Origin: Capitulum mitella
Lineage: Eukaryota > Arthropoda > Thecostraca > Pollicipedomorpha > Pollicipedidae
Assembly (NCBI GenBank): GCA_030062745.1
Contig: CP099841.1
Span: 10,045,501 to 10,109,500 of the forward strand
Length of the DNA: 64,000 nucleotides
Direction: 5' to 3'
Every line of letters begins with the position of its first letter. The first letter of the stretch is position 1. A program made the translations under genes and the position numbers. Positions 24,744-37,800 of this stretch are shown here, piece after piece. The notes beneath the pieces were generated by a model. That model saw nothing but the letters and a program-made list of their open reading frames with translations, ran no database searches and was not told where the DNA came from.

Positions 24744-27700
24744 ATGCGGTCGCGGCTGGCCGGCTCGCGGGGCCCGCAGCGGTTCATCCTGTTGGCTCTG
24801 GGCCTGGTGCTGGCCGTGGTCGGACTCAACTATTGGCGTCTGATGAACGTCAACGGCGACCTGGCCGAGCGCGTCGAGCACTTGGAGGAGCTGCTGCAGC
24901 TGGCGTAAGTGTCATCTGCCGTGCCGGCCGACAGGAGTAGCCTGACAGTCGTGCTAACCGGCCCTGGACGGCCGGAGCTGCGCGGATAGGCGTCCTGTGT
25001 CTTACCAGTAGAGCTGTCTTGACTCGCAACTTTACTGACCTCGTTGGCCGTCCTTCTCGACATTTTTATGGTACAAATTTAGCCCGAACGTGGTGACGTG
25101 ACTGGCGATGGGGTCAGTGGCCATAGTAACCCGACGTTGTTGCCGTGCCCAAGTATGGAGTAATTTTGGCTCAGGCGCCGAGCCGGGTGGCGCTGGAGGA
25201 TCTTTATCGTGCCGTGCAACTCTGCGTCACGGTCGCCGCGTGACCGGCTGACCCTTTTGGTCTCGGGCCAAATACAAGTGCCCGTTCCGGAACTCGAATC
25301 TAGTGCCTGCCACGCAGTTGACTTGTTGTCCGGATCCTTAACTTCCAGGCGGTGGCGGTGGTAAGGCCACCAGAGCATTGGACGTAGGCGAACGACTAGT
25401 GGACCTAATGAATTTCTTGTACAGCGATTTTATTTACCCTTGTTTATACGCCCTCTCTTCGTAGCACTGCGAAGTCGTCTAAGCTGAATGAAGAACGTCA
25501 GAAAACTAACCAAGAGTTGATGACAGCCACCTCCAAGCTTCAAAAACTGCAGGCAGAACTAGACGAGAAAGTTGCAAAGCTGAAGGAGCAGGCCGGCTTG
25601 CTTGCTGACATGGAAGAGGAAAGGACGAGTTTAGAGAAGACGGTAGAAGAAAATAAGGAAAAGCATGTAAGTTAAGAAAACAATATCTTGTTTCGTGTGC
25701 TTTTTGAACACTTCACACAGCTATGTTTTAAATTCCGGCCTGTCGGCCTGTCAGTGTATCAGTCTGTCAGTGTATTGGTCTGTCCGTCTGCTGTCCTGTC
25801 ATTTTGTTAGTCCCGGGTTTCTTCCAACGTCACGTCCATTCACGCCCGTCCATCCGTCCGTCTGGCTGAAGTCTGCAGCGAGAGCTGGAGCTGTCTCGGC
25901 TGGCGAGTCTCGAGCCGGTCTGTCTGTCTTCGCCCGACTGGAGCCGTTTGTGGCAGGAGCTGGAGCTGTCTCAGCAGCTGACCGCCCTGGAGGCTCGCCT
26001 GGCGGCGGCTGGGGACCGCGAGTCGGCCACCGCCGAACGGCTGAGCGAAGTGCGCCGCCAGCTGGCGCAATGCTCCAACCAGACGTGCGACGGCCGAGTG
26101 ACCCAGGTGAGAGCGGCGCCTGCAGGCCGGCTCTCCCAGACGGCATCGAGACGAGCCGGGGACACCGGACCGGGGAGAACGAGCCGGGGACACCGGGCCC
26201 TGGGGAGGACGAGCCGGGAACACCGGACCCTGGGGAGGACGAGCCAGGGACACCGGACCCTGGGGAGGACGAGCCGGGGACACCGGACCTTGGGGAGGAC
26301 GAGCCGGGGACACCGGACCCTGGGGAGGACGAGCCGGGGACACCGGACCGGGGGAGAACGAGCCGGGGACACCGGACCCTGGGGAGGAGGAGCTGGGGAC
26401 ACCGGACCGCGGGGACGACGGGCCGGGGACGCCGGACCCTGGGGAGGACAAGCCGAGGACACCGGGCCCTGGGGAGGACGAGCCGGGGGCACCGGACCGC
26501 GGGGACGACGGGCGGGAGACACCGGACCGCGGAGAGGACGGACCGGGGACACCGGACCCTGGGGAGGACAAGCCAGGGACACGAGCTGGGGACCGCGGGG
26601 AGGACGGGCCGAGGACACTGGACCGCGGGGAGGACGGGCCAAGGACACCGGACCGCGGGGAGGACGAGCCGGGGACACCGGACCGTGGGGAGGACGAGCC
26701 GGGGACACCGGACCGTGGGGAGGACGGGCCGGGGACACTGGACCGCGGGGAGGACGAGCCGGGGACACCGGACCGTGGGGAGGACGAGCCGGGGACACCG
26801 GACCGTGGGGAGGACGGGCCGAGGACACTGGACCGCGGGGAGGACGGGCCAAGGACACCGGACCGTGGGGAGGACGAGCCGGGGACACCGGACCGTGGGG
26901 AGGACGAGCCGGGGACACAAGACCACGAGAGGATGGGCCGGGGACACTGAACCCCGGGGCAGGAGGACAAGGCGGAGACCCGGGCGGAGGCCGTACAGGG
27001 GACCAGACTGCTGGCGAATCGCCATGCTTTGGACTGCCCAATCTAAAAAACCCAAGTCGGCCTTCTCCCAGAGTTCCTTCTGGTCGGAGCTCAAGTGTTC
27101 TGCTTTTGTCGCGTTTCCCCGACGCCTCCAGGGCCGGTCGGTTTTTACGCGTGGGATGAGTGATGAATTGGGGTGCCCCTGGTGTGGTATACCGTGTGGA
27201 ACGTCTCCTACCCCTCGAGTGTGTTGAACAGCAGACAGGGCCTGGCAGGCACGGGAGCGACAAGTTCACCGTGGCCCGATCTGTGGTTCGCAGCTGCAGT
27301 TTGATCTGGACACGTGCCGGTTCTCGCGGGAGCACGCCGGAAACCCGGGCATTCGGCGCACTGGAGGTCAGTCCGCCCGCGTGACGTGACGCGGCGCCGT
27401 TGGCGCGTCGGCGCGACGCGGGCGTTTGCTCTGAAGTCTGGTCCGACCGTGCGACTTTGCGTGCCGAGCTGTTGCGAGGGATGGCGTTGGATGTTGTAGA
27501 CGCGTTGTTCCGGTGTGCTTTTTAACTGGGGATTTGTTGAGGTATGCCTGACGTCCGCGTACTAGGGCGGGGCGCCGGTGATCTCAGAAGCTGGCGACCG
27601 GTGAACCGATTTTGCTGATTCAGACTGATCGATCGTCCTCTTTGGTACGATGCTGGCCATGTCACGTTTTGGGGCTGCAATATGATATCAGAGGTCAAAT

Positions 27701-30700
27701 GTCAAGTCAAAGGTCAAAATTTGACCATTTTGGAAATGTCGATTTTTGCATACAAAGAAATTTTAGATGCCGTAAAGCCCAAATATATGTAAAGATACGC
27801 TTAAAGGTATGCGTAAAATGCCCAGTCACGTTTGTCTGAGGAAGATATTGACAGGTTACGCTAGTTCACTAGATACAAGGATGCCATATTATGTTAATTG
27901 TATGTACGGTCATTAGAAGGTATGATGCTCCATATACATCAGTAAAATTCCGTAAATCTCCTTTGAATACTCCTTTTTGTAACATAAATCTTCAGTTGTG
28001 TCTACAGTTGGATGTGTGGCGTAAAGCTATATTATGCTCCAAATTGCGGTAATGTGAATTTCACCTGTGATGACTTAATGTGAAGTTGTAATTGGTCTAT
28101 ACTGGCTTCTCATGACAATACGTACTGTGCACTTTCGGCTTGTTCTCAGCACCGGTGTGTGGATGAAGATAAAGCAAATTCGAAAAAAACTGCGAAATCA
28201 CAAAATACCGCTGTTTTTTATGGCGTTATTTTGACATAACCCTGGATGATCTTGACAATTTTGTTTACAACAGATGTGAAGAATTGATGTACCGAGGGAT
28301 ATTGAAAACTTGCGTTGCTGTGCTGTTTGGTTATGGCGCTGCGTGACTGAGAAAAACGAGGGCGTCGTACGCCACACACCTCAGTAGTTCGTGGTTTTAT
28401 CTTCTGATGCATGTCCTGTTTGATGCTTTTAGATAGATAGCATCGTGGCCTTCGCCCGATCCCAATTCCCTTAATCCGTCGAAAAATCATGAACATTTCA
28501 AAGGGGCGATTTCAGTTCTATAACCTCTAGTCCATTGAACGAACCTGGATTACTTTGCGTGAAAAAATGTCCGATGTTTGATGATGCAAATATTTTTCCA
28601 GAAATTATATCTTCGTAGTATTTAACTGCATGATCATGTAAATAAGGCGATAAAGGAATATGATGCATTCACAGTACGAAATTTAGTCTTTTACGAATAC
28701 CTTTGAAGTGGCGTTGGTCCAAAAGATGGTTTAGTATGTTTTGTCACCTTTTGACTTAATAATCGTGTTTATCGTTTCTGTTTCACATAACTTTTAATTT
28801 AACGGTACCAGCACAGGGATACGTAGAAATTTGTTTGATGTACTTTTTGAGCATGTTGCTGGAGCTTTTTGGGAAGTATTAAATTCACATTCTACTCTGA
28901 CGTCAGTGCCAAATTTGACTGTCGGAACCTTGGTGCCCTTTTTGGCTCGCCACCACTTGTACGTGGATGAACGCAGTGTTTATTTCTGAGAAGTTCTAGC
29001 CGTGTTTCTAACACATTTTTGCTCGTATTTTGACGATCTGGTAAATTGGGATTGCATGGCTGCATACATTCATCATATCAGTGCGGGACTGCATACGTCA
29101 TATATCCGTGAAGGGCAACGCTTTTGCTGTACCTGGGTGATTTCCGTGGTTTCGACACCAGCATTTTTATTTCATGCCAACCCGACTGTATATGACTGCC
29201 GTTTTTTGGTATTTTTATTTCACGCCGAGTTGGCCGTACTAGGCCGCCGTTTTTGTTCTGTAGCGGCTCAGCCCAGCGGTGTGTATTGATGGCTCCGGCT
29301 GTGTGTGCGGTCGGCACCGGTCCGGGCGGCCGCGGCGGCCGTCCAGTCGCGCACTGAGTCGGCGTGGCGCGGCGGCCGGCCGGCGGTGGCCGCGGCCCAG
29401 GCTGAGCGCGTGCCGTCCGGTGTCCGCAGGCGGCGCCGACCCGCTGGGGCCGGGCCAGCTGCCGCGGCTGCGGCCCGGCGCCGTGCGCGTGGAGCAGCCG
29501 GCGCTGCGAGGTATTCACTATCACGGCTCCGCGACCATGCTGTTTGACCCGGCCGACGCCTACCGGCCGCCGCCGCGGTTCTCTGTGGCCGCCGCCCCCG
29601 CCGCCCCCGCCGCCGCCAAAGGTCCGTAGTGGCGCGCGTCCGGCCGGCCGGTACACTCCCCGTCCGCCGGGTGCGCGACCGCGCGAGGATGTGGACGGTG
29701 GCGGGGCTGGCACATTCCCTCACGTCGGTACTCCGGCGCTCGACGCTTATATTTGGCCCCTGAGAAAGTGGTCGGTACCCGGAATGCGTTCGGTAGGTTC
29801 GGTTTTACGTGTCGTTCTGACAGTTGCTGGTGAATGACAGGTCCCGGGAATGTGCAGAGCTTGCGCTCGGGAAGTGCGCGGCTGCATACATCACATGTCG
29901 GTGAAGGGCAAAGCTTGTGTTGTGCCTGGACGATTCTCATTGTTTTGTTTTGACACCATTTTTCCCGCAGAGCGGTTGTGTATATTGGCGTGAATCGGTG
30001 TGCATTATTTCCCATGGCTGTGACAGCGATTGACACTGTGAAACACCAGTGTTTAAGTTGTAGCTTTATCGTTGCCTGAAATATATGGTTAAGTACTTTT
30101 GCAATGTTTCAGTTAGTAAAGCACGTTGGAATCGTAGCTTTGAAACTGTGCAAAATACGTCAGACCTTAGCACAATGCAAGTTTGTGATAATCGGATTGG
30201 TGCAAAAGCACGACCTGGTACCATGCAGAAAGTTTTACAAAGCCATTGACATGTTGGTCTCGTCGTTAATTACTTCCGCATTGCATTCTGCAGATTTGTT
30301 CGCATATTGGATTCTAACCTCATTGTCTCCAAAATGGGTCGCAATTTTTTTACAGCACGGCATAATTACTTCGAAACTCGCACATGCTGGCCAGTGAGAT
30401 GATTTTAAAGGCCATGAAACGAAAGCGCTCGATTGAGGGGTGAGGACATTCATTGGATGAAGCTGACTGCTCTCGTTGCGTCGAATGACATCCAGTTTTA
30501 TTGACACCCCATTTTACCCTGCTACCAATGTAATAAGCATGCGCGTTTTCGAGGTGCTTCGAGAAAATCGACGCGCAGTCTAGCGTAAGTGTTGTGTACG
30601 GTCCTTGTTACTCTACTATTCTTTCGGTATTAATTTACTAATCGATTTCCATGAATTAATTTGATCCTGAAATGTCACCAGAGTGTCTTGATCAGTTCAC

Positions 30701-33700
30701 TCTTTCTTCTCTCTTGAAGTCCAGGGTGTGCCTACGTCCCACGCCCGTCCTCGGTCATCGAAATTGCTGCGTTAAGCTGCGTGTTCTGCACTTGTTCGTG
30801 GTAGAATCAAGTGAGGGAGCAGAGGCGACAGGACGCGAACGTTCGCTGTGGAAACTGTACTTTGTTTTGCTCCGTCGTTGCCGAACTATCTCCGGGATAT
30901 GGAACTGCCCACATCCTCTCCAACCGCTCTACTGCTGGGTTTAGCGTTTGCCTCTGCTGCTGCTTTGTCTAGGGTCCAGTCTGGCTTCAGCCGTGCTTGA
31001 ACTTGCTCCCGTTCCTGCGGAGTTTTGGGTCTGTCCTTTCCGCTGCCGAGTTTCGGGTCTGGCCTGCACGCTGCTGAGTTTCGGATCTATTATTCATGTC
31101 GCTGATTTTCGAGTCTGTCTTTCATGCTTTTGAGTTTCAGGTCTGTCCTTCACACTGCGGAGTTTCGGATCTGTCCTTCCCGCTGCTGATTTTCGGGTCT
31201 GTCCTTCCCGCTGCCGAGTTTCGGGTCCTTCCCGCTGCTGAGTTTGGGGTCTGTCCGTCCCGCTGCTGAGTTTCGGATCTGTCCGTTCCTCTGCTGAGTT
31301 TCGGGTCTGCCCTTCCTCCTGCTGAGTTTGGGGTCTGTCTTTCCCGCTGCTGAGTTTCTGGTCCTTCCCGCTGCTGAGTTTCGGGTCCGGCCGCGCCGTT
31401 GCCGGGTCTGGGGCCGTACTGGACGCGGGCGTGTGGCTTCTGTCGGGCAGCGGGCGGCAGGGCGGCGACTCACAGCAGCCTGGACCGTCTGTTCGAGAGC
31501 GGCGGCATGTCCAGCTTCCAGCAGCCGGCGGCACACCCGGACAAAGCCCAGCCGTCCCAGGTCAGTCGCCAACCGCATCGGCCGCGTGGTGTGCTTCAAA
31601 ACAAAGAATAGTGCTTCAAAGGTCTGCCGACGCGGTCGTTGAGTTCGAGTTAAGTTTGAGTTGAGTTCGTGCGGTCCTCTGCAGCCGGTTGTTGACTTGT
31701 CGTATGTGACCATTTGCCATGTGTTCTGATCAGCTAGCGTGTCCTCTGACGAGATGGCTTGACGTGCAGGGCGAATGGACTTATAGTCTCCGACTAATTC
31801 ATCAGTGTTGTTTTGGTGTGTTGGTTGCTACGTTTTCCTTATAACTTGCTGACTGGCTCCTTGTGACCAGTTGACCCGTGCTTTGTGATTAGCTGACGTG
31901 GGTCCGGCTGGCCGGTGCTCTGCGGATGTTTTGCTCCCAGCTGACCTGTGGTCTCTGATCAGGCGGCAGGCGCCGTGGCCGGGCCGACCTCGGCGCAGCC
32001 GTCGCCGGCGGTTGGCGCCGCTGCCGAGCCGCCACCGTTGCCGGCTCGCGCCGACCAGGAGGCTGAGCAGAGGGACGCCGGCACCGGCGACGAGCCGGTG
32101 GTCTCTCCCGGCCAGAGCGGACCGGCCGAGGGCGAGGTGGTGCCCGAACGGCCGCTGGACGGCGCCGCGCCGGCCGCCTCCGCGCCCGTGCCGGAGGTGG
32201 CGCCCGTCGACGGCGACGTGGTGCCGGAGGAGGCCAAGGCGGACGCGGCGGCGGCCGATGCCGAGCCCGGGCCGGCGGCGGCCGAGGCGCCAGCGGCCGC
32301 CGACGAGGAGGCGCCGCCGGAGCCGGCCGCCGAGCCGGCCGTCGAGCAGGCGCCCGTGGAGGACGGCGCCGGCCTGCTGAGTCGGCCGGGCCGCGCCGAG
32401 CCGGAGCCGGAGCCGCAGGAGGGCGCCGCCGCCGGGCCGGCCGACCAGCTCGACCCCGAGTACTCCAACAGCCAGATCAAAGGTCGGTCGCCCCGCCCGC
32501 TGGCCGGCCTGGGTGGTAATGCAGACAAAGGAGAATCTGGCGTCGGCAAATGGTAGGCCGGATATCTGACTGATAATTCAGCCGGAAGCAAAATGCTGGC
32601 TAGCAGATCCATTCGTCCGCGGTGCAGTCTTTTTCGGCAGCAGACATAACTGTTTCCGTCAACTTCACCCGAAAGGTGGATATACGGATGCAGCTGTGGG
32701 TGATGCGTAGAGGGCTGCTGAGTTCGATCTCGATAATATTGCCGCCGTTGACCTGCATGGCGTTGCCGCGACGGACCTTAACCCCATTCCCGGAGGGCTA
32801 GAGAGTATAGCCGATTCCCAGCGGATTCGGCCCCCAGAAATCTCGAGAACTACACATCCGATTTCATCGCAACAAACGGCAATCGATTTTCCATGACGTA
32901 AACTACAGTTATAAAAAGAAGTTTTCGAAATTTTGAAATGGGTGGATACAGGGGCAGAAATGTCAGAATGGGGTACTTTTGGACTTCTTATAACTCCGTT
33001 GTTTATGGACTGGTTTCGATGGAATTGACAGGAATCGAGAGGTTATGAATGGGACTTTTACCGTATTTGTTTTTATTTTTTTATTTTTTTTTATATTTTA
33101 TATATACGGTAAATACGTATTTACCGTATTTACCGTATTTACCGTAATACCGTACACGTATTTGAAACTTTGGAAGATTCTTGAACGTTCACAGGGTTTC
33201 AAAAATAAGATTAGTTTTTTTAACAACTGAACGAACAAAAAAGGTAAAAGCATCTTTTGGCTTGTGCTAGTCACGTTATGCTAAAGAAGTACAAATCGTA
33301 TTACGGTGTTTGTTCAGTGTTAGCATAGGCGGCGCCAGGGACATGAAAAAGGGCGAACTGTCACGGTTACATGCTGTTCAGATCAACTTGTGACCTCTGA
33401 CCATAAATGACCTTCAGTGACCTTGGAGTCACTTGGAATGATCTTGTGTGCATTTAACATTATCTTTAAACGTTTTCAATCATTTGAATTCATTCTGTTT
33501 CAAAAAAATCGTTTTTACGACTATTGTGATATAGCGTACGCGAACAGACATTTTAGGTCATAGCTCCGTGACCCGACCTAATATCAAGCTGAAACTTGAT
33601 ACATAAGTAGGGGGCATCCTTCTACGAGATATATATTCCGGGTCGGGCATTTAAAAAAATGGCGTCGAAATTATTACTATAAAACCCAATTTTGACTTTT

Positions 33701-34845
33701 GACCTTGACTTGATCTTGTAAAGTGGCAGATGAACAAAATTTTTTTTGCACGTTGTCCAACTGTTTAGCTATGTATTCATATAAAGTTTTAAGTTCTATC
33801 TTAAAAACTCTATTTTTGGCAGTCATTTTCCTTTTACCCTGAACAGGGCCAAAAATGGCTTGAGGTGCCTCCCAAAAACGTTGCCTGGTTCCGCCTCTGA
33901 GCAAAATAGAATTTTGGAATTTTGCCACAGTACGTAGAAAGAAAAGCTAGGAAAGTCACCAAGTTCCGTGAAGGTGCGTCAAAAACCCTGGAATTGGCAA
34001 GCAAAAAACCTCGGGAATAGGGTTAAGACTGGCTGTTGCCGGTGCTGACCCGTGGCGTTCCGCCGCCGCCCGCAGAGGAGCTGGAGAAGCCCGACACCTC
34101 GGCTGACGAGGAGCCGGCGGCCGCGGCCGACCCGGCGCCGGAGAAGCTGGACCCGGCCGTCCGGGAGGCGGCGCTCATCAGCGGACTGCAGGAGCTCTCC
34201 GAGAAGGCCGGCCAGCCGGAGAGGCCGGCCGCGCCGCCAGGTAGGCCGGGACGCCGGGCCGGCCGCCGAGCGGTGATCAGGGACCCGGCCTTGGCCGTTC
34301 GGCTCGTTCGTGCGTGTTTTTTTTTGTGCCGGGATCATTATGGATTGCGGGTGTTGTGTCCCCTGTGGGCGGGATCACTTGTGTGGATCCGATCATGAGT
34401 CTTGCTGTCCTGATCATGTGTTCTGCGGGTGTCCTCTGTGGATCGGACCATGTGCTCAGCACCACGCACGTATTGCTAACCGCGTCAGTGCTGCTGTGCT
34501 GTGGTCGGTGTGACTGGCCTGGTCACCTGACCTCGCGTGCTGTTAGCCGGATCGTCGCAGCAGTGGTTCGGGCGGCTATGGTGTGGTCGGTGGTGACTGG
34601 GACCTGTGGTCACATGCTACTGGACGGACCGTCGCTGCGGTGGTGTGGCCAGCCGTAGTGTGGTCGTTGGTGGACGTGGGTTGACCTCACGTGCCGCTGG
34701 CCGGACCGTGGCTGCGATGGTCCCGCCGGCTGACCCGACCCCGGTCTGCGCGGCAGGAGCGGAGGCCGGCGCGGACACCAAAGAGGCGGAACCGGCCGCC
34801 GCCGGCCAGCAGCTGGCCGACTTTGAGCACCTGGGCGCCGCCTAG
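24744..34845 (+). CDS. GOLM1/GOLM2 (CASC4)-like Golgi type II membrane protein, nine coding exons
   Basis: Coding exons: 24744-24904, 25465-25666, 25957-26106, 27294-27366, 29430-29621, 31451-31560, 31963-32482, 34076-34240 and 34757-34845; 1662 nt, 553 aa, all GT/AG with consistent phases. A short cytoplasmic head is followed by a signal-anchor helix (about 14-28) ending in NYW, as in GOLM family proteins. A lumenal coiled coil (about 35-170) follows, with a Cys pair and an NQT sequon (160-165). The tail (about 297-553) is Ala/Pro/Glu-rich, acidic and of low complexity. It probably acts in Golgi membrane sorting, as inferred for the family. Exons 1-3 are the most secure. Exon 4 has tandem acceptors (27294 or 27300), and exons 4 and 5 rest on phase and frame rather than similarity. 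Intron 3 holds a 30-bp minisatellite and intron 7 a transposon. Confidence 0.75.
26156..26945 (+). repeat. 30-bp GC-rich minisatellite in GOLM-like intron 3
   Basis: Roughly 26 tandem units of 30 bp are built on GGGACACCGGACCCTGGGGA plus GGACGAGCCG, starting about 50 nt after the exon 3 donor. Because the unit is a multiple of three and free of stops, long repetitive open frames appear on both strands. The exon 3 frame stays open through the whole array, to 27159. The sense strand is strongly purine/G-rich. Confidence 0.95.
27367..29429 (+). other. GOLM-like intron 4, no further gene
   Basis: AT-rich intron sequence. A cluster of AGGTCA-type motifs (AGGTCAAATGTCAAGTCAAA and neighbours) lies at about 27690-27730. 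No TTAACCC terminus was found next to it, and no exon-like open frame was recognised. Introns 5 (29622-31450) and 6 (31561-31962) likewise hold only the 27-bp array described separately. Confidence 0.45.
31018..31390 (+). repeat. 27-bp minisatellite just upstream of GOLM-like exon 6
   Basis: About 14 degenerate units of the form GCTGCTGAGTTTCGGGTCTG plus TCCTTCC. Some units are shortened to 21 bp. The pyrimidine-rich units end about 60 nt before the exon 6 acceptor at 31450. Open frames on the minus strand across the array are a by-product of the 27-bp period. Confidence 0.85.
32782..34022. mobile_element. piggyBac-like non-autonomous element in GOLM-like intron 7
   Basis: Bounded by TTAA at 32778-32781 and 34023-34026. 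The left end reads TTAACCCCATTCCCGGAGG, and the reverse complement of the right end reads TTAACCCTATTCCCGAGG, a near-perfect terminal inverted repeat. The 1241-bp body makes up most of the 1593-nt intron. It has no transposase but carries TGACCT motifs (about 33391-33437 and 33568-33580). A TTTACCGTA repeat and palindrome lie at about 33102-33155. Length and interior resemble the element at 17613-18829. Confidence 0.65.
33102..33155. repeat. TTTACCGTA palindrome and 9-bp repeats
   Basis: A perfect 24-bp palindrome centred on TACGTA (arms TACGGTAAATAC / GTATTTACCGTA) runs directly into further ATTTACCGT copies. It lies inside the piggyBac-like element of GOLM-like intron 7. Confidence 0.8.
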
Positions 34846-37800
34846 TCGCCGACGGCCGACGCCACCGCCCGACCCGACGGGGAGACAGCAACTCGTACCA
34901 TTGCGCGGCCGAGCGGCAACCTGTCCCCGTCAACAGAGGGCATCTGGCCGGCTGGACGCGTCACTAGCCGGCGCCGGCGCCGTCTGTGGCGCTCGGAGGC
35001 CAGTTTCGGCCGCCCCTCACCAGAGCCCACGTGGGGAGTCAGCGGCACTGCGCGCTCAAAGGCATGCACCCCACTGTTGACGTGCAATCACTCTTGTACT
35101 CGGTTTTGTTGTGGCACTGGCCTCGCCGTGCGAGGCTCCCGGTTCGAGGATGCCCGCCAGCTATCGGATACGTAATGCATTATTTACACTGCTGTGATAA
35201 GTGGCGAAAGTTGGTGAGACCCCTGTGCCTGTCGTTTAGCTTTACTGCTGTCACAGCTTAGCCACGAGCTTGTCACAGCCGCTGGCGTGGACACGGTGTG
35301 CGGTCTGTGGCGTGTCTTCTCACGGCCTGCTGGATTTGTTCGAACGCCGCCAGAAGTGAAACGCACCGATGTCTGACGCACTTGAAGCACCGGGTCCAGT
35401 ACGGTGCTATCGGCGGGTGCGCGTCGGCGGGCGGAATCACGGGTTTGCCGTTTGGTTGTGCTCATGAAAGACTTGCGGTTTGTCTGTGTCTTTACCTGCG
35501 GTGGGCGTGCGATGTTCGCACATTGCTTTGTTTGCGAACGCCGGGCGGCAGTCGGGGCTTGCGGTGCCGCCGGCCCGGTGTGTCGGGGGCTCGCCAGCCG
35601 TGGTGACCGCTGGCTGCGCTGGCGTCCGCCCGGCCGCGCCGCCGCCGGCCCACATCAGGGCTTTGCGACGTGCGGTGACGCCTGCCGGAGGATTATGGGA
35701 GACTGCTGTCGTGAGTGACGGGGTCGAGGAGATGCCTTGCACAGGTTTGCGGCGGACGTTCGGTGGCGAGGTGTAAGGCATTGAGCTCGGCTTGTGGCGT
35801 CTCGCAGCAGGTTTCAGCTGTGTAATACCCCGCCAGCCGGTGGTGCCATTAAAGCGCACGAGTGGCATTCCAGGACAATATATGATTTGATACTACCACG
35901 AATCGAGCGCCTGAGGAGCACTCTTCGCCGCTGCAGTCTGCTGTGTCCGGCGCTGAAACACACCCCTGTGGCAAGACTGGGGCAGGGCCATCCGCTGTCA
36001 AACCCGCTGTCGCGACTAACGGCATCCAGCTGGGTCCACCGCGGGACGGGCCTTCGCGCAGGCTGACGTTTAAAGCGTCGACCGGTTAGGTGGCTTCCCT
36101 CATGAAATATTCAGCAGCTCTGACTTGATGTTCTGGGTTAGTTTGTAGCCTGTGTCGCGGAAATCGATCAGGCTCGACACAGGAAGTGTTTTATGAACGA
36201 TTTTATCGTCGCCACATTGATTAGCTGGTAACGCGCCTTACAACCCAAACAGCCAAGCACAGAACATTTGACCTTGGCCCAAGTTTCTGGAGACATTCCT
36301 TCCCCCTGCTCTTTCATCACCACCCCAGTAGATCGAAATTTGACGTCAAATTGCCGCTACTCGTGGCTAAATACTTGTCTTCCAGCAACAAAAAAACATT
36401 CCAGCGGAGTATCGCAGTCGATGGCCTCGTGCCGACCGGTGATGGTTTTCTGCAGGTTGTATCACTGTGCTTGTATCTTCCGGACTTCGTAACAGACTAT
36501 CAAGGGTCATTTAAGCTAGAAAACTACTCTGCGTGTCGAGGCCTATGGGAGGAGGTAACATTCTCCAGGAGAAATTCCCCACTCATTGCCAGATGGACCA
36601 ACAAATGACCCTGACTTCCGTTAATCTCTGATCCCCATTCTGCCACGGCCGCCGCCGCAGCCAGTGGGAGGGGGATCACGCTTCGCGGCTGCGTGCTCCG
36701 CAGGCGACGCAAGATGTGACCAGGACCGCTGGACGACCGGGCGTTCGTCGGACACTGAATGACAGCACAGATCCGGCCTGCTGGTGCCGCCGCCCAGTCA
36801 CATCACCCAGAGGACGCCGGAACTGCGAGGCTGGTGCGCGACTCAGTTACGCCGTCCAGAGGAAAGTGTGAGGCCCGGCACGTCACGTTCCTCTCCTCGC
36901 GCTCGGTGACGACGCAGCGGAGACAGGCTTCAGCGGCGCAATGCGAAGAGGCCGAGTTTATTTCTGTCGTGGCGCCAACTCCACACAGCCATTGGTCGCA
37001 CGGACACGTCACCGCGGACACACCCCCAGTTCAGCGAGTATTTTGTACAACAGAAGCCCTCCGCCCGCCGGACACTGCTGGCCATGACTGTCACACGTAC
37101 AAAATCCATTACATCTGCTGAGTATGTCTACCATTCAGGGGGGCTTTCTAACGTACAGAGCAAACGATGAGTTCAATGAAAAGCAGCTGAGAATTAACGT
37201 CAAAGACCTGATTGTATAAGTCATACATAGTAGTGATAAGCAAATCACAACACATCGGTGGCAGCCACCAAAACATAAACAATGCGAGACAAATAATGTC
37301 AAGGATCACGACGTTTCCTGTGAAGCGTCCACGTATACCTCCTATACATGTATACAACTGAGGCGGCCGAAGCGACGTTGTTTTCGATACCGCGAACACT
37401 GTTCACCAGTCCACACCTCTGCACTCGCACCTGGACTCCCGAGGCAAGGCTAGACGCGAGTGAACGACGAAGCGGCACGGCATTCGGAACGGCCGGCAAC
37501 CAATATCCTGTTGATCCGGCTCGTGGCCACAGACAGTGGTCCTCCGGGAGTATTACACGGGGAGTATTCCGCGACAGCGTATTCCGCAGGGAGTATTCCG
37601 ATGGAAACACTACAGCACAGACAGCATGCACGACAGTAAACTCTCCTTGGCGAAATGCAGTCTCCCACCGACAAAACAGATAGAGGAGACATCAGCTGGC
37701 CCGGGATCGGCAGGTCAGCAGCGCTAATATTCAAAATACTGGCAGCGCCATGGCAGCCACAGGCGGACGGCTCGATATCTCAGTCGCGGGACGGGATCAC

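Noticed and set aside
25695-27335. Open frames of 376-510 codons on both strands around the 30-bp minisatellite
   Set aside because: The repeat unit is a multiple of three and lacks stops in most frames, so every strand looks open. No frame resembles a protein family, apart from the true exon 3 part.
31094-31713. Minus-strand Gln/Arg-rich open frames opposite GOLM-like exon 6
   Set aside because: They are translations of the 27-bp minisatellite on the wrong strand.
35120-35160. GGTTCGAGGATGCC read as a tRNA B box
   Set aside because: The B-box match is partial and no A box or acceptor stem is found at tRNA spacing.
36524-36712. Ala-rich EWG segment similar to the candidate exon at 38033-38232
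   Set aside because: The similarity is limited to an alanine run plus EWG; probably chance from GCN-rich sequence.
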